Below, one piece after another: positions 1 to 10,331 of a DNA stretch of 64,000 nucleotides. The notes below the pieces were generated by a model. The model was given only the letters and a program-made list of their open reading frames with translations, made no database searches and was not told the origin of the DNA. The position numbers and the translations under genes were made by a program. The stretch comes from Paenibacillus brevis (GTDB lineage Bacteria; Bacillota; Bacilli; Paenibacillales; Paenibacillaceae), in the NCBI RefSeq assembly GCF_018919145.1, contig NZ_JAHLQJ010000003.1, positions 62,001-126,000 on the forward strand, read 5' to 3'. How positions within the stretch are numbered: position 1 is the first letter of the stretch; each line of letters begins with the position of its first letter.

Positions 1-968
1 TGCTGGCGCTTCGGGCCATGGCCGGTGTATTTCATGTGCCGGCTCAACAAGCGCTGACCCGCCGGGTCGTTCCGGCTGATTTATTGCTGCAGGCGACATC
101 TTATAACGGACTGGTTGGTCAGGGATCTAAGGTAGCCGGACCGCTGCTGGGCGCGGTAACGCTCGCTGCCCTGTCTCCTCAGGCATGTATCCTGATTAAC
201 ATGGGGGCGCGGCTGCTGTCTGCTCTGCTGCTACTGGGATTATGGAAGCTGCCTGATAGTAGAGCTGGTCAAGGGATGGCAATTGCAAAAGGGCAGACTC
301 GAAGACAGAGCTTCTGGGGTGAATGGAAGGAAGGCTGGGCATTCCTTTGGCACCGTAAAGTGGTGTTTCATACCATGATTTTCGGCTTTGTCGGCTTAGC
401 GGCGATCTTGATGGTTGATTATCAATTTCCGACCCTGTTCAAGTCTATTTCTCCCGATAATGAATCGTTGACCGGACAGGTTGTGGCCGTGATTGGAGCG
501 GGTGCCGTGGGCGCGCTTATTGTTCTGAACAAGCTGGGTAAAATCCATTATGCTTGGGGACTGGGCGGAGGCTGCGGATTGATCGGCCTGGGTATTGCCC
601 TGCTGGGGTTATGCCCTCCGGCAAGCCCGCTTTGGCTGTTGTTAGGATTTGGTCTGCTGCTCGGAATCGGCAATGGGACATATATTCTGGTCCAAAATTA
701 TATTTTGCAAAAGGAAACTTCGCCGGACGTCGTCGGGCGCGTGTTCGGTATTCAGAATACAATGAACAGTCTCGTGATGCTGACCGCGCCGTTGGTTGGG
801 GGACTATTCATCCGGGCGCTTTCCGTTGGGACGGCCTTCATGTCTATCGGCGTGACGATGGTGGGACTTGGCCTGACAGGAATTTTGCTCCGGCGCTGGC
901 TCTGGCCTCAAACGGAGGGCGAACAAACCGGGACTGGTGTATCCGGAATGAATATGCCCTCCGCTTAA
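1..968 (+). CDS. MFS transporter, 3' part (5' end outside window)
   Basis: C-terminal two thirds of a major facilitator superfamily transporter in the inner membrane. The frame is open from the window edge and reads ALRAMAGVFHVPAQQAL, the conserved loop and helix start seen in EntS/multidrug-type MFS exporters, so the first ATG at 18 is internal and the true start lies upstream. At least seven hydrophobic helices follow, separated by a basic central loop around residues 85-115, and it ends with RRWLWPQ plus a short polar tail. Substrate cannot be told from sequence; a drug or siderophore exporter is the usual role of this subfamily. It ends about 55 bp before the first PurBox, so it is a separate transcription unit. 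Confidence 0.85.
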   Translation, partial: LALRAMAGVFHVPAQQALTRRVVPADLLLQATSYNGLVGQGSKVAGPLLGAVTLAALSPQACILINMGARLLSALLLLGLWKLPDSRAGQGMAIAKGQTRRQSFWGEWKEGWAFLWHRKVVFHTMIFGFVGLAAILMVDYQFPTLFKSISPDNESLTGQVVAVIGAGAVGALIVLNKLGKIHYAWGLGGGCGLIGLGIALLGLCPPASPLWLLLGFGLLLGIGNGTYILVQNYILQKETSPDVVGRVFGIQNTMNSLVMLTAPLVGGLFIRALSVGTAFMSIGVTMVGLGLTGILLRRWLWPQTEGEQTGTGVSGMNMPSA

Positions 969-1023
969 ATGTGCTTTTCTATAGCTATCGAATATCGTTG
1001 CTGAAGGATCATCACTTTTGTAA

Positions 1024-1068
1024 AAATACGAACGATATTTTGTCAACAAAAAATTAATGTTCGTGTTT
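1024..1068 (+). promoter_or_regulatory. PurR operator: two inverted PurBoxes
   Basis: A box around CGAAC (1024-1036) faces an inverted box around GTTCG (1056-1068), 19 bp apart. The reverse complement of the second, AAACACGAACATT, fits the Bacillus PurBox consensus AWWWCCGAACWWT well; the first, AAATACGAACGAT, is weaker. Paired inverted PurBoxes just upstream of the promoter are how PurR (released by PRPP) represses the pur operon in B. subtilis. Spacing is 2-3 bp longer than I recall for B. subtilis. Confidence 0.75.
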
Positions 1069-1071
1069 GAG

Positions 1072-1101
1072 TTGACATCTCTTGTCGGGGATTGTTAAAC
1101 T
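1072..1101 (+). promoter_or_regulatory. sigma-A promoter of the pur operon
   Basis: A perfect -35 TTGACA (1072-1077) is followed after 18 bp by TAAACT (1096-1101) as a fair -10. It lies directly downstream of the PurBoxes and about 225 bp upstream of the guanine aptamer, which gives an unusually long leader of roughly 550 nt before purE. Confidence 0.65.
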
Positions 1102-1143
1102 AAGAGAGCGCGCGGGAGAACCGCGAATGAGAAAGAAACTTAT

Positions 1144-1318
1144 AGAGGTAGTTTAAATAGTTATCTTTTGATCACGAAGTGTTTCAGGTAGTTGGTTCGA
1201 CATCGAATCTTGCGTTCACCCTAGAAGTCCGGTACTCATGTAGGTTCGCCTACACTCTGTTCCTCCTTCTTCGGGTTCTCGCAACCTTCTTGGTGCTGAA
1301 AAGCTGACTTTTTAAACA
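1144..1318. repeat. MITE-like dispersed repeat, copy A, in the pur leader
   Basis: About 175 bp that recur as a longer, diverged copy at 34628-34840. Shared blocks include CTTTTGATCACGAAGTGTTTCA, split here as CTTTTGATCACGAAG and TGTTTCA, then TCTTGCGTTCACCCT, TCTTCGGGTTCTCGCAACCT and GGTGCTGAAAAGCTGA. The ends are imperfect inverted repeats: GTTTAAA...CTTTTGA on the left and the complement of GAAAAG...TTTAAAC on the right. There is no coding capacity. It sits between the pur promoter and the riboswitch, so it is transcribed as part of the leader. Confidence 0.7.
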
Positions 1319-1327
1319 CGCATTAAT

Positions 1328-1402
1328 ATACTCTCGTATAAAGCCGGGGATAGGGCCCGGAAGTCTCTACCCGGAAACCGTAAATTTTCGGACTACGAGT
1401 GA
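1328..1402 (+). ncRNA. Purine (guanine-type) riboswitch aptamer
   Basis: The core matches the purine riboswitch: P1 (CTCGTA at 1333-1338 with TACGAG at 1394-1399), P2 (CCGGG/CCCGG) with loop GATAGGG, J2/3 AAGTCTCTAC, and P3 (CCGGAAA 1371-1377, TTTTCGG 1385-1391) with loop CCGTAAA. In J3/1 the specificity base in GACTACGAG is C, which pairs with guanine or hypoxanthine; adenine aptamers have U there. It controls the pur operon by transcription termination. Confidence 0.95.
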
Positions 1403-1497
1403 ATACGTCATAGGAATAGGCTGTTTCTTGCGTTGCCTTGACGGGCTGCGGCCGATAAGGCCGGTTTCGTGCTCGTCAGGGCAAGCGGTGTATTCAC
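1399..1497 (+). other. Long accessory stem-loop after the aptamer
   Basis: GTGAATAC (1399-1406), overlapping the last bases of P1, can pair with GTATTCAC (1490-1497). Inside it, TTGCCTTGACGGGC pairs with GCTCGTCAGGGCAA (1471-1484) around a GGCC/GGCC inner hairpin. It overlaps the aptamer's 3' strand, so it could compete with or stack on P1. The folding is by eye only. Confidence 0.5.
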
Positions 1498-1504
1498 AAC
1501 CGGG

Positions 1505-1559
1505 TCCGGAACTTCTGAAAATACGTGTATTTTCATAGAGTTCGGGCTTTTCTTTTTTT
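1505..1559 (+). terminator. Rho-independent terminator of the guanine riboswitch
   Basis: Arms 1505-1524 and 1527-1546 form an almost uninterrupted 18-20 bp hairpin (TGAAAATAC facing GTATTTTCA at its tip), followed by a T-rich run CTTTTCTTTTTTT. It lies between the aptamer and purE, as expected for a ligand-dependent OFF switch. Confidence 0.9.
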
Positions 1560-1658
1560 AGCTCGGGGTAAGAACAGCAATTTCAACCAACCATTTTAAT
1601 TATAGAAGAAGATTTACGAAAGATTAGGAAACCTAAAGAAAGCGGGTGGATGTCAAGC

Positions 1659-2162
1659 ATGTCAGCACGGGTTGGAGTCATTATGGGCAGCAAATCGGAT
1701 TGGGAGACCATGTCTCACGCATGCATGGTGTTGGAAGAGCTTCAGGTACCTTATGAGAAAAAGGTTGTATCTGCGCACCGCACGCCGGATCTTATGTTTG
1801 AATATGCGGAGCAGGCTGCAGAACGCGGACTGAAGGTAATCATTGCAGGTGCCGGAGGTGCGGCGCATTTGCCGGGGATGGTTGCTGCCAAGACCATGCT
1901 GCCCGTAATCGGCGTACCGGTACAATCAAGAGCCCTGCAGGGGCTGGACTCGCTGCTGTCGATCGTTCAGATGCCGGGAGGCATCCCCGTTGCGACGGTG
2001 GCGATCGGCAAGGCAGGCGCGATCAATGCCGGACTGCTTGCTGCCCAGGTGCTGGGTGCATTTGACCCGGAGCTGGCTGAGCGGCTCACGGCCCGGCGGG
2101 AGCGGATCCGGGATGAAGTGCTTGAGAGCAGCGGCGAGTTGGTGCTGGAGGAGAAGCAATGA
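1659..2162 (+). CDS. purE: N5-carboxyaminoimidazole ribonucleotide mutase PurE
   Basis: Converts N5-CAIR to CAIR in de novo IMP synthesis; cytoplasmic octamer in the family. The N-terminal [14 protein letters not shown] is the signature CAIR-binding loop, and [14 protein letters not shown] carries the Gly-rich segment that follows. I chose ATG 1659 (167 aa) because GGGTGG lies 9 nt upstream of it; ATG 1650 would abut that site and add three residues. First gene of the operon. Its stop overlaps the purK start in ATGA (2159-2162), so the two enzymes that act in sequence on AIR are translationally coupled. Confidence 0.95.
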   Translation: MSARVGVIMGSKSDWETMSHACMVLEELQVPYEKKVVSAHRTPDLMFEYAEQAAERGLKVIIAGAGGAAHLPGMVAAKTMLPVIGVPVQSRALQGLDSLLSIVQMPGGIPVATVAIGKAGAINAGLLAAQVLGAFDPELAERLTARRERIRDEVLESSGELVLEEKQ

Positions 2163-3412
2163 GCCGTTTGAGACTGGAGGCGGCAGGACCTCGCCTGGCT
2201 CCGGAAGGAGGCGGCGGAGAAGCGCGGGCTAACCTGGATGAGAAGGTAATCGCTCCCGGCTCCACAGTCGGTGTGCTGGGCGGCGGCCAATTAGGGCGGA
2301 TGATGGCCTTGGCGGGAAGTAATCTCGGCTATCGCTTTGTCACGCTGGACCCGACCCCGGAGTCGCCGTGCGGGCAAGTTGCCCGGCAGATTGTCGCCGG
2401 ATACGGAGACCGGGCGGCGGCCCAAGAATTGGCTGCTCAAGCGGACGTAATCACATATGAATTCGAAAATGTGGATGCAGATGTAGCTGCATTGCTTGAA
2501 GAGCAGTCTTACGTCCCTCAGGGGAGCCGCTTACTCTATACAACGCAGCATCGCTTGCGTGAGAAAGCGGCTATTGAGACGGCTGGCGTGCCGGTCGCTC
2601 CTTATGAACAGATTCATAACGAGGAAGGGCTGCGCGGAGCGGCAAGCCGTCTGGGACTACCGGCAGTATTGAAGACCGCGACTGGCGGTTATGACGGAAA
2701 GGGGCAATGGGTGATCCGCTCAGAGGCTGAGATTGCCGAGGCGTATGCCACATTGAGTCAGGCGGGCACGGAGCTGGTTTTGGAGCAGTTCATTCCGTTC
2801 GAGAAGGAATTGTCCGTGATTGCTGCCCGCAGCCCGCGTGGTGAGATTAAGACTTTTCCCGTTGCCGAGAATATTCATATAGACAATATTCTTCATGCGT
2901 CGATCGTTCCGGCCCGGATCGGGTCGGGAGTGCAAGAAGAAGCGGAGGAGCTGGCTTCGCGGATTGCGGAATCGCTTGGAGCAGTAGGGCTGCTGGCGGT
3001 GGAGATGTTCCTGACCGGAGACGGAAGGCTGTATGTCAATGAGCTGGCGCCAAGGCCGCATAATTCGGGCCATTATACGATGGAGGCAAATGCGACTTCG
3101 CAGTTCGAGCAGCATGTTCGGGCCATCTGCAATTTGCCGTTGGGCGACCCTGGCTTGAGAACACCGGTGGTGATGGTCAATGTGCTTGGCGAACATTTGC
3201 AGGCGGTAGAGCAGGCCGTAGCAACCGGACAATGGGGAGAGAGGATGCCGTCCGCGGCTGGCAATCCGGTCATCCCGAAAGTACACTTATATGGAAAGCA
3301 AGGTTCTGCGCCGAAGCGGAAGATGGGACATGTCAATCTTTTGTGCAGCAATGTGCAGGACGGGCTGGACTTTATACAGCAAACCAAAATATGGAGGAAC
3401 CAACAGTTATGA
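2159..3412 (+). CDS. purK: N5-carboxyaminoimidazole ribonucleotide synthase PurK
   Basis: ATP-grasp enzyme that carboxylates AIR with bicarbonate and ATP to give N5-CAIR for PurE. The Rossmann-like start [12 protein letters not shown] is at about residues 40-51, the substrate segment [10 protein letters not shown] follows, then [13 protein letters not shown] of the ATP-grasp fold and the metal-binding end [15 protein letters not shown]. The protein has 417 aa. The N-terminus carries about 25 residues more (Gly/Glu/Arg-rich) than the B. subtilis enzyme as I remember it, but no other start codon is available in frame before the core and ATG 2159 is coupled to the purE stop. The purB start overlaps its stop. 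Confidence 0.95.
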   Translation: MSRLRLEAAGPRLAPEGGGGEARANLDEKVIAPGSTVGVLGGGQLGRMMALAGSNLGYRFVTLDPTPESPCGQVARQIVAGYGDRAAAQELAAQADVITYEFENVDADVAALLEEQSYVPQGSRLLYTTQHRLREKAAIETAGVPVAPYEQIHNEEGLRGAASRLGLPAVLKTATGGYDGKGQWVIRSEAEIAEAYATLSQAGTELVLEQFIPFEKELSVIAARSPRGEIKTFPVAENIHIDNILHASIVPARIGSGVQEEAEELASRIAESLGAVGLLAVEMFLTGDGRLYVNELAPRPHNSGHYTMEANATSQFEQHVRAICNLPLGDPGLRTPVVMVNVLGEHLQAVEQAVATGQWGERMPSAAGNPVIPKVHLYGKQGSAPKRKMGHVNLLCSNVQDGLDFIQQTKIWRNQQL

Positions 3413-4704
3413 TCGAACGTTACAGCAGACCGGAAATGCGGGCCATTTGGACCGAAGAGAACAAGTTTAAGGCCTGGCTTGAGGTGGAGATTTGCGCTTG
3501 TGAAGCGTGGGCGGAGCTGGGAGTTATTCCGAAGGAGGATGTAGCGCTGCTGCGTCAGAATGCCACCTTCGATATGGATCGGATTTATGAGATTGAGCTG
3601 GAGACGCGTCATGACGTCATTGCCTTTACGCGTGCCGTTTCCGAGAGCTTGGGTGCAGAGCGCAAATGGGTGCACTATGGCCTCACTTCGACGGATGTGG
3701 TGGATACGGCGCTTGGTTATCTGCTCAAGCAGGCGAACGAGATTCTGGAACGGGATTTGGTAAGCTTTATCGATATTCTGCGCAACAAGGCAATCGAGTA
3801 CAAAGATACTGCCATGATGGGACGGACACACGGAGTTCATGCCGAGCCAACGACCTTTGGTCTGAAGATGGCGCTCTGGCATGAAGAGATGAAGCGGAAC
3901 CTGGAACGGTTCAAGCGGGCAGCCGACAATGTTCAGTTCGGAAAGATCTCCGGTGCGGTCGGCACTTACGCGAACATCGACCCGTTTGTAGAGGAGTTCG
4001 TCTGCCGCAAGCTGGGCACGAGCCCGGCGCCGATCTCAACGCAGACGCTGCAGCGTGACCGTCATGCCGAATATATGGCGACCCTGGCGTTAATCGCAAC
4101 CTCGCTCGACAAGTTCGCCACGGAGATCCGGGCGCTGCAAAAGAGTGAGTTCCGCGAGGTGGAGGAAGCCTTTGCGAAGGGACAGAAGGGCTCATCGGCC
4201 ATGCCGCACAAGCGCAATCCGATTGGCTGTGAGAACATTTCCGGTCTATCGCGCGTGATTCGCGGGCATATGCTTTCCGCTTATGAGAACGTGACGCTGT
4301 GGCATGAGCGCGATATTTCGCACTCTTCGGTGGAGCGTGTGATTTTACCGGATGCAACGATGCTGCTTAACTACATGCTGAACCGCTTCGGCAATATCGT
4401 GAAGAATCTGACGGTATTCCCTGAGAATATGAAGCGCAACATGGAGCGCACATTCGGCGTGCCGTTCTCCGGCCGGGTGATGACGAAGCTGATTGATAAG
4501 GGCTTCAGCCGCGAGCAGGCATACGATACTGTACAGCCTCGCGCAATGCAGGCCTGGGAGACGCAGCGGCATTTTCGAGACATTATTGAGGAGACGCCGG
4601 AGATCACCTCCGTGCTGACCAAGGAAGAAATCGAGGATGCGTTTAATCCATCCTGGCATTTGAAGCATGTGGACACGATTTTCGGCAAGCTTGGTTTGAA
4701 CTGA
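3409..4704 (+). CDS. purB: Adenylosuccinate lyase PurB
   Basis: Fumarase/aspartase-superfamily lyase that acts twice in purine synthesis: SAICAR to AICAR plus fumarate, and adenylosuccinate to AMP plus fumarate. The protein has 431 aa, normal for Bacillales. Visible motifs are RTHGVHAEP around residue 140 and the superfamily signature [11 protein letters not shown] around 262-272, which holds the catalytic Ser. The start at ATG 3409 has GGAGG 14 nt upstream and overlaps the purK stop; a longer frame from 3232 only reads through purK and lacks family homology. Confidence 0.96.
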   Translation: MIERYSRPEMRAIWTEENKFKAWLEVEICACEAWAELGVIPKEDVALLRQNATFDMDRIYEIELETRHDVIAFTRAVSESLGAERKWVHYGLTSTDVVDTALGYLLKQANEILERDLVSFIDILRNKAIEYKDTAMMGRTHGVHAEPTTFGLKMALWHEEMKRNLERFKRAADNVQFGKISGAVGTYANIDPFVEEFVCRKLGTSPAPISTQTLQRDRHAEYMATLALIATSLDKFATEIRALQKSEFREVEEAFAKGQKGSSAMPHKRNPIGCENISGLSRVIRGHMLSAYENVTLWHERDISHSSVERVILPDATMLLNYMLNRFGNIVKNLTVFPENMKRNMERTFGVPFSGRVMTKLIDKGFSREQAYDTVQPRAMQAWETQRHFRDIIEETPEITSVLTKEEIEDAFNPSWHLKHVDTIFGKLGLN

Positions 4705-4737
4705 GCAGGATAGTAGATACATGGGAGGGGAGCAAGC

Positions 4738-5634
4738 ATGTCAACACCGGCGATTTCCACAGCGGAGGGAATGATTGGGGCCCCGCTGCTTTATAAAGGG
4801 AAGGTCCGCGAGCTGTACGATCTTGGGGAGCACTATCTTATTGTCGTAACGGACCGGATCTCGGCCTTCGACTTTGTGCTTGAGCCGGCCGTGCCGGAGA
4901 AGGGCAAGGTTCTGAACCGGCTCAGCGCTTATTGGTTCGAGCAGACCGGTCATCTGATCGACAATCATGTGATCCACACCGATGTGGATCGGCTGGAAGG
5001 CATTGTTCCGGCGGAGCATCGGGAGGCATTGCGCGGACGAATCATGGTGACCCGCAAGGCTCAGCGCATCGATATCGAATGCGTGGTCCGCGGATACGCG
5101 ACCGGCGGAGGCTGGCGGCAGTATCAGGAGAGCGGGGAGATTAACGGAATCAGGCTGCCTGAGGGACTGCGTAAGAACAGCAAGCTGGCAGAACCGATCT
5201 TCACGCCGGCCGCAAAAAACGATGTCGGGCACGATGAAGACATCCCGTTCGCGAAGATGGCGGAATTGACCGGTGCGGAGCTGGCAGAACAGCTGCGGAC
5301 CCGCAGTCTGGAGCTGTATAGCTACGCCCGCGAGCGTTGTGAACAGCGCGGCATTGTTCTTGCGGATTGCAAGCTGGAATTTGGCCTGGCGGATGGCAAG
5401 CTGATCCTCATTGACGAGATTTTTACCCCGGATGCCTCGCGCTTCTGGGCCGAAGAGAACTATGCGCTCGATATTGAAATCGACAGCATGGACAAGGAAC
5501 CGGTCCGCACGTATTTGGCCGGCTCGGACTGGGACAAGATTAGCCAGCCGGCTCCGTTGCCGCCGCAAGTTGTGGAGGAGACGACCCGGAGATATAAGGA
5601 AATTTACCGGCGTTTGACCGGAGCGGAGCTGTAG
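4738..5634 (+). CDS. purC: SAICAR synthetase PurC
   Basis: Phosphoribosylaminoimidazole-succinocarboxamide synthase: joins CAIR and aspartate with ATP. It begins LLYKGKVRELYDLG, the nucleotide-binding start of the family, has DRISAFDFVL, and then ECVVRGYATGGGW and VLADCKLEFG. At 298 aa it is longer than the roughly 240-aa Bacillus enzyme and resembles the longer form (PDASRFW and a C-terminal extension). GGGAGGGGAGC stands 6 nt before ATG. It is separated from purB by 33 bp. Confidence 0.95.
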   Translation: MSTPAISTAEGMIGAPLLYKGKVRELYDLGEHYLIVVTDRISAFDFVLEPAVPEKGKVLNRLSAYWFEQTGHLIDNHVIHTDVDRLEGIVPAEHREALRGRIMVTRKAQRIDIECVVRGYATGGGWRQYQESGEINGIRLPEGLRKNSKLAEPIFTPAAKNDVGHDEDIPFAKMAELTGAELAEQLRTRSLELYSYARERCEQRGIVLADCKLEFGLADGKLILIDEIFTPDASRFWAEENYALDIEIDSMDKEPVRTYLAGSDWDKISQPAPLPPQVVEETTRRYKEIYRRLTGAEL

Positions 5635-5704
5635 CCATTGCAGGGTCAGCCAATCTGTTTTGCGGCATCGCCGCACATACCATGACAAGGGGGAACACGG
5701 GAAA

Positions 5705-5950
5705 ATGTTGAAAGCTCGCGTATATGTCACTATTAAGCAAAGCGTACTTGATCCGCAGGGGGTTGCCGTACAGGGGGCACTGCATTCGATGGGATTCAGA
5801 GAGGTTGAGGGTCTGAGAATCGGCAAGTATATGGAGATGCAGCTGGACACCGATGACCGCTTTGAGGCGGAAGCCCGGGTCAAGGCGATGTGCGAGAAGC
5901 TGCTGGCCAATACAGTTGTCGAAGATTACCGCTTCGAGTTGGAGGGCTGA
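5705..5950 (+). CDS. purS: Phosphoribosylformylglycinamidine synthase subunit PurS
   Basis: Small (81 aa) subunit of the PurSQL FGAM synthase; forms a dimer that bridges PurQ and PurL. It starts [19 protein letters not shown] and contains [16 protein letters not shown], both typical of PurS. I chose ATG 5705 because it fits the family start; an upstream ATG at 5660 in the same frame would add 15 residues unlike the family. purQ starts 4 nt after its stop. Confidence 0.95.
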   Translation: MLKARVYVTIKQSVLDPQGVAVQGALHSMGFREVEGLRIGKYMEMQLDTDDRFEAEARVKAMCEKLLANTVVEDYRFELEG

Positions 5951-5954
5951 TCCA

Positions 5955-6644
5955 ATGAAATTTGCAGTACTCGTATTTCCCGGCTCCAACTGTGATATCG
6001 ACTGCTACAAAGCAGTAGAATCTGCACTTGGCGAACCGGTTGACTACGTATGGCACACAGCTACAGATTTGTCGGGCTATGATTGCATTCTCGTGCCGGG
6101 CGGCTTCTCTTACGGAGACTATCTTCGCTGTGGAGCCATTGCCCGCTTTGCGCCGGTTATGAATGAGGTAGCCAAGGCGGCGGAAGAAGGCAAATATGTC
6201 CTGGGCATTTGCAACGGCTTTCAGATTCTGACCGAGGCCGGCCTGCTCCCGGGTACGCTGCGCCGCAACGATTCCCTGAAGTTCCGCTGTCATGATACGG
6301 TGCTTCGCGTCGAGAATAACGACAATCCATTCACTTCGCTTTATGCGGAAGGAGAAGAAATTACGATTCCGATTGCGCATGGGGAAGGCAACTATTATTG
6401 CGATGAGGATACCTTGAAACAATTGCAAGAAAATCGGCAGATTATTTTCAGATACAGTAACAATCCCAACGGTTCGGTGGACGACATTGCGGGTATTACG
6501 AACGAACGCGGCAATGTGGTCGGCATGATGCCGCACCCGGAACGGGCGGTTGACGGATTGCTTGGCTCGGAAGACGGCAAGAAGATGTTTACTTCGATAT
6601 TAAAGGCATGGAGGGATCGGCATGAATCAGCAGGTATCCGCTAA
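5955..6644 (+). CDS. purQ: FGAM synthase glutaminase subunit PurQ
   Basis: Class I glutamine amidotransferase that supplies ammonia to PurL. 229 aa. It begins [16 protein letters not shown]; the nucleophile elbow is GICNGFQIL, with catalytic Cys near residue 86, and the His/Glu pair is in MMPHPERA near the C-terminus. The ribosome site GGAGGGCTG lies inside the end of purS. The last 23 bases overlap purL, so the three FGAM synthase subunits are tightly coupled. Confidence 0.96.
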   Translation: MKFAVLVFPGSNCDIDCYKAVESALGEPVDYVWHTATDLSGYDCILVPGGFSYGDYLRCGAIARFAPVMNEVAKAAEEGKYVLGICNGFQILTEAGLLPGTLRRNDSLKFRCHDTVLRVENNDNPFTSLYAEGEEITIPIAHGEGNYYCDEDTLKQLQENRQIIFRYSNNPNGSVDDIAGITNERGNVVGMMPHPERAVDGLLGSEDGKKMFTSILKAWRDRHESAGIR

Positions 6645-8865
6645 GGAACCGAATGCAGAGCAAATTGCGCAGCAGCACATTTACAAACAGATGGGCGTAT
6701 CGGACAGCGAATATGAGCTGATCTGTGGATTCCTTGGACGCAAGCCGAACTACACGGAAATCGGTGTATTCAGCGTCATGTGGTCAGAGCATTGTGCTTA
6801 CAAAAACTCCAAGCCACTCTTGCGCCGTTTCCCGACAAGCGGGCCGCGCGTACTGATGGGACCGGGCGAAGGCGCGGGCATCGTCGATATTGGCGATAAT
6901 CAGGCGGTCGTATTCAAAATCGAGAGTCATAACCATCCTTCAGCGGTTGAGCCTTATCAAGGTGCCGCTACAGGTGTCGGCGGGATTATCCGCGATATTT
7001 TCTCCATGGGGGCAAGACCGGTGGCGCTGCTGAACTCGCTTCGCTTCGGCAAGCTGGAGAGCGAGCGCGTGAAATATTTGTTCGAGCATGTCGTATCCGG
7101 CATTGCTGGCTACGGTAACTGTATCGGCATTCCGACGGTAGGCGGCGAAGTGGTGTTTGACGAGAGCTATGACGGTAACCCGCTCGTTAACGCGATGTGC
7201 GTCGGCTTGATCGATCACGATAAAATTCAACGCGGCGTAGCCAAGGGCGTCGGAAATCCGGTGTTTTATGTCGGTCCTCCTACAGGCAGGGACGGAATTC
7301 ACGGAGCGACCTTTGCATCCGAGGAGCTCACCGAAGAATCTGAGGCCAAGCGGACAGCAGTACAGGTGGGCGATCCGTTCATGGAAAAGCTTGTGATGGA
7401 GGCGTGTCTTGAGTTGATCGATACCGGCATTGTGCTGGGGATTCAGGATATGGGCGCAGCCGGGTTGACCTGCTCCAGCGCGGAGATGGCGAGTAAGGCG
7501 GGGAATGGCCTGGAGCTGTATCTCGATCAGGTTCCGCAGCGCGAGGAGGGCATGACTCCGTATGAAATGATGCTGTCGGAATCCCAGGAACGCATGCTGT
7601 TCGTAGTGGAGCCGAAGGATGAAGCACAGGCGCTGGAGATTTTTGACCGGTGGGGCGTGATTTGCGCGAAGGTCGGTAAGGTTACGGATGACGGCCGGCT
7701 GAAGCTGTTCCATCATGGCGAAGTGGTTGGCGATATGCCGGTGACTGCACTCGTAGATGAATGCCCGGTGTACGAAAAGCCATCTGCGGTGCCTGCTTAT
7801 TATGAGCTAAACGCAGGAATCGACACGCTTCGCTATCCGGAAGTGAGCGATCTGAACGCAGCGTTGGAGCAAATCCTGGCTTCGCCTTCGGTGGCAAGCA
7901 AGGCTTGGGTGTATAACCAGTATGACTACATGGTTCGGACCAGCACGGCGGTTCGTCCGGGTTCTGACGCCGCGGTGGTGACGGTTCAAGGCACCCGCAA
8001 GGCGCTGGCTATGACGACGGACTGCAATGGGCGTTTCGTCTATCTGGATCCGGAAGTGGGCGGCAAGATTGCAGTGAGTGAAGCCGCGCGGAATATTGTG
8101 TGTTCGGGTGCAGAGCCGCTGGCGATTACGGACAACCTGAATTTCGGCAGCCCGGAGAAGCCGGATATTTTCTGGCAGATGGAGCGCGCGGTTGACGGTA
8201 TGGCGGAAGCTTGCCGTGTTCTGGACGCACCGGTAATCGGCGGTAACGTCAGCTTGTACAATGAAAATTTGAAAGGCGCGATCTATCCGACACCGGTTGT
8301 CGGTATGGTTGGCCTGGTTCATGATACAGATCATATTACGACGCAAGGATTCAAAAATGAGGGCGACGTCATTGTGCTGCTCGGGGATACCCGCGGCGAG
8401 CTTGGCGGCAGCGAGTTCCAGGCCGTGGTGCATGGCGTTACAGAGGGACGTCCGCCAGTGCTGGATCTCCAAGTGGAGAAGCAGCTGCTTGATGCCGTGC
8501 TGAGCGCTATTCAAGGCGGCTTGGTTCGTTCGGCACATGATTTGTCAGAGGGCGGTCTTGCGGTAGCACTTGCCGAGAGCTGCATCAGCGGCGGCATCGG
8601 CGCCAAGATTGCGCTTGACTCTGCACTGCGTGCTGATTTGGCATTATTCAGTGAATCCCAGTCGCGGATCGTGTTATCTGCAGCTCCGGCACAGGCGGAG
8701 CAATTGCTGGATCATCTTGCCTCGCGCGGGGTTCCGGTACAGCGGATCGGCGTTGTTGAGGGCAGTGCGCTGAAGGTCTCCATTAACGGAGTCTCAGCGA
8801 TCGACAGACCGGTGAAGGAGTTGGCCCGGGTCTGGGAGGATGCGATTCCATGTCGGATGCAATGA
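6622..8865 (+). CDS. purL: FGAM synthase synthetase subunit PurL
   Basis: ATP-dependent amidation of FGAR to FGAM, using ammonia from PurQ. The protein has 747 aa, the size of the small PurL form used with PurS and PurQ. Motifs include [13 protein letters not shown] with the catalytic His, [23 protein letters not shown], and in the second half [21 protein letters not shown] and [14 protein letters not shown] of the AIRS/PurM-like C domain. GGAGGG stands 7 nt before ATG 6622, inside purQ. purF begins inside its last codons. Confidence 0.97.
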   Translation: MNQQVSAKEPNAEQIAQQHIYKQMGVSDSEYELICGFLGRKPNYTEIGVFSVMWSEHCAYKNSKPLLRRFPTSGPRVLMGPGEGAGIVDIGDNQAVVFKIESHNHPSAVEPYQGAATGVGGIIRDIFSMGARPVALLNSLRFGKLESERVKYLFEHVVSGIAGYGNCIGIPTVGGEVVFDESYDGNPLVNAMCVGLIDHDKIQRGVAKGVGNPVFYVGPPTGRDGIHGATFASEELTEESEAKRTAVQVGDPFMEKLVMEACLELIDTGIVLGIQDMGAAGLTCSSAEMASKAGNGLELYLDQVPQREEGMTPYEMMLSESQERMLFVVEPKDEAQALEIFDRWGVICAKVGKVTDDGRLKLFHHGEVVGDMPVTALVDECPVYEKPSAVPAYYELNAGIDTLRYPEVSDLNAALEQILASPSVASKAWVYNQYDYMVRTSTAVRPGSDAAVVTVQGTRKALAMTTDCNGRFVYLDPEVGGKIAVSEAARNIVCSGAEPLAITDNLNFGSPEKPDIFWQMERAVDGMAEACRVLDAPVIGGNVSLYNENLKGAIYPTPVVGMVGLVHDTDHITTQGFKNEGDVIVLLGDTRGELGGSEFQAVVHGVTEGRPPVLDLQVEKQLLDAVLSAIQGGLVRSAHDLSEGGLAVALAESCISGGIGAKIALDSALRADLALFSESQSRIVLSAAPAQAEQLLDHLASRGVPVQRIGVVEGSALKVSINGVSAIDRPVKELARVWEDAIPCRMQ

Positions 8866-10331
8866 TGCCTTCGCAGCAGCTATGGACGGGAGACTATTAT
8901 AACGAAGGTACGGGGCGCAGCGATATTTTCGATACCTTAAAAGAGGAATGCGGCGTGTTCGGCGTGTTCGGGCATCCGGAGGCGGCTTCGCTGTCTTATT
9001 ACGGCTTGCATGCACTGCAGCATCGCGGCGAGGAGAGCGCAGGACTCTGTGTAACCGATGGAGAGCAGTTCAATTACCATCGCGGCATGGGTCTGGTCAA
9101 AGAGGTGTTTGACCGTGACAAGTTGTCCTCGCTGCCGGGGAGCCGCTCAATCGGCCATGTGCGTTATTCGACGAGCGGCGATAGCCGTCTGACGAATGCA
9201 CAGCCGCTAATCTTTAAATATCGGGATGGGGATCTGGCGGTGGCAACGAACGGGAATATCGTCAATGCCCCGCAGATTCGCCGGGAGCTGGAACTGGCGG
9301 GTTCGATTTTCCAGACGACTAGCGATACAGAGGTTATCGCGCATCTGATCGCTCGTTCATCAAAGGAATTTGTCGAGGCAGCCAAGGATGCGCTTCGCCA
9401 ATTGGTTGGCGGGTTTGCTTTCTTGCTGATGACGAACAACAAGCTGATCGTTGCCAGTGATCCGAACGGTCTGCGTCCGCTGACGATGGGGCGGTTAGGA
9501 GATGCCTATCTGTTTTCATCGGAGACTTGCGCCTTTGAGGTGGTCGGTGCCGAGATTATCCGCGACATCCTTCCGGGTGAGCTGTTGGTGCTGGACGAGA
9601 ACGGGCTGCGGGAGGATCGTTATGCCGAGCCGCAGCGCAAGGCGCTGTGTGCGATGGAATACATCTATTTCAGCCGGCCGGACAGCGAGTTGAACGGAGC
9701 CAATTTGCACCGGGCCCGCAAGCAGATGGGACTGGTGCTGGCACAGGAATCCTTTGTGGATGCGGACGTAGTAACCGGAGTGCCGGATTCGAGCATCTCA
9801 GCTGCGATTGGTTACGCAGAGCAGACAGGAATTCCTTATGAGCTTGGACTGATCAAGAATAAATATACCGGCCGGACCTTCATTCAGCCGAGCCAAGAGC
9901 TGCGCGAGCAAGGCGTCAAGATGAAGCTCAGCGCTGTGCGCGGCGTGGTAGAGGGCAAGCGGGTTGTGATGATTGACGACTCTATCGTCCGGGGAACGAC
10001 CTCGCGGCGTATCGTCAATTTGCTGCGGGAGGCCGGAGCGACCGAGGTGCATGTGCGGATTACGTCGCCGCCGTTTAAGAATCCGTGCTTTTACGGCATT
10101 GACACACCCGATCGGGCAGAGTTGATCGCTTCCTCCATGTCGATTGAGGAGATTCGCCAAGAGATTAATGCGGATTCCCTGCAATTCTTGACACCGGATG
10201 GATTGATACGAGCTGTCGGCGGCTTTAATCAGGGCGACTATAAGGGCGGCTTGTGCATGGCTTGCTTCGATAACGACTATCCGACTCGAACGGATTTTGA
10301 TGGGGAAGAGAAGTTTGGTTGTATGTGTTGA
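8850..10331 (+). CDS. purF: Amidophosphoribosyltransferase PurF
   Basis: Committed step: PRPP plus glutamine to phosphoribosylamine. 493 aa. The Ntn-hydrolase nucleophile is Cys34 in [11 protein letters not shown], so a 33-residue propeptide would be removed, longer than the roughly 11 residues of B. subtilis Pur[13 protein letters not shown] and GHVRYSTSG belong to the glutaminase domain; [14 protein letters not shown] is the PRPP loop. Cys residues in the C-terminal GLCMACF fit the [4Fe-4S] type of Bacillales. It overlaps purL by 16 bp. A 341-bp repeat-rich gap to purM follows. Confidence 0.96.
   Translation: MSDAMMPSQQLWTGDYYNEGTGRSDIFDTLKEECGVFGVFGHPEAASLSYYGLHALQHRGEESAGLCVTDGEQFNYHRGMGLVKEVFDRDKLSSLPGSRSIGHVRYSTSGDSRLTNAQPLIFKYRDGDLAVATNGNIVNAPQIRRELELAGSIFQTTSDTEVIAHLIARSSKEFVEAAKDALRQLVGGFAFLLMTNNKLIVASDPNGLRPLTMGRLGDAYLFSSETCAFEVVGAEIIRDILPGELLVLDENGLREDRYAEPQRKALCAMEYIYFSRPDSELNGANLHRARKQMGLVLAQESFVDADVVTGVPDSSISAAIGYAEQTGIPYELGLIKNKYTGRTFIQPSQELREQGVKMKLSAVRGVVEGKRVVMIDDSIVRGTTSRRIVNLLREAGATEVHVRITSPPFKNPCFYGIDTPDRAELIASSMSIEEIRQEINADSLQFLTPDGLIRAVGGFNQGDYKGGLCMACFDNDYPTRTDFDGEEKFGCMC

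Noticed and set aside
3232-3408. Upstream extension of the purB frame
   Set aside because: It lies inside purK, has no ribosome site and adds residues unlike any adenylosuccinate lyase; ATG 3409 with GGAGG upstream is the clear start.
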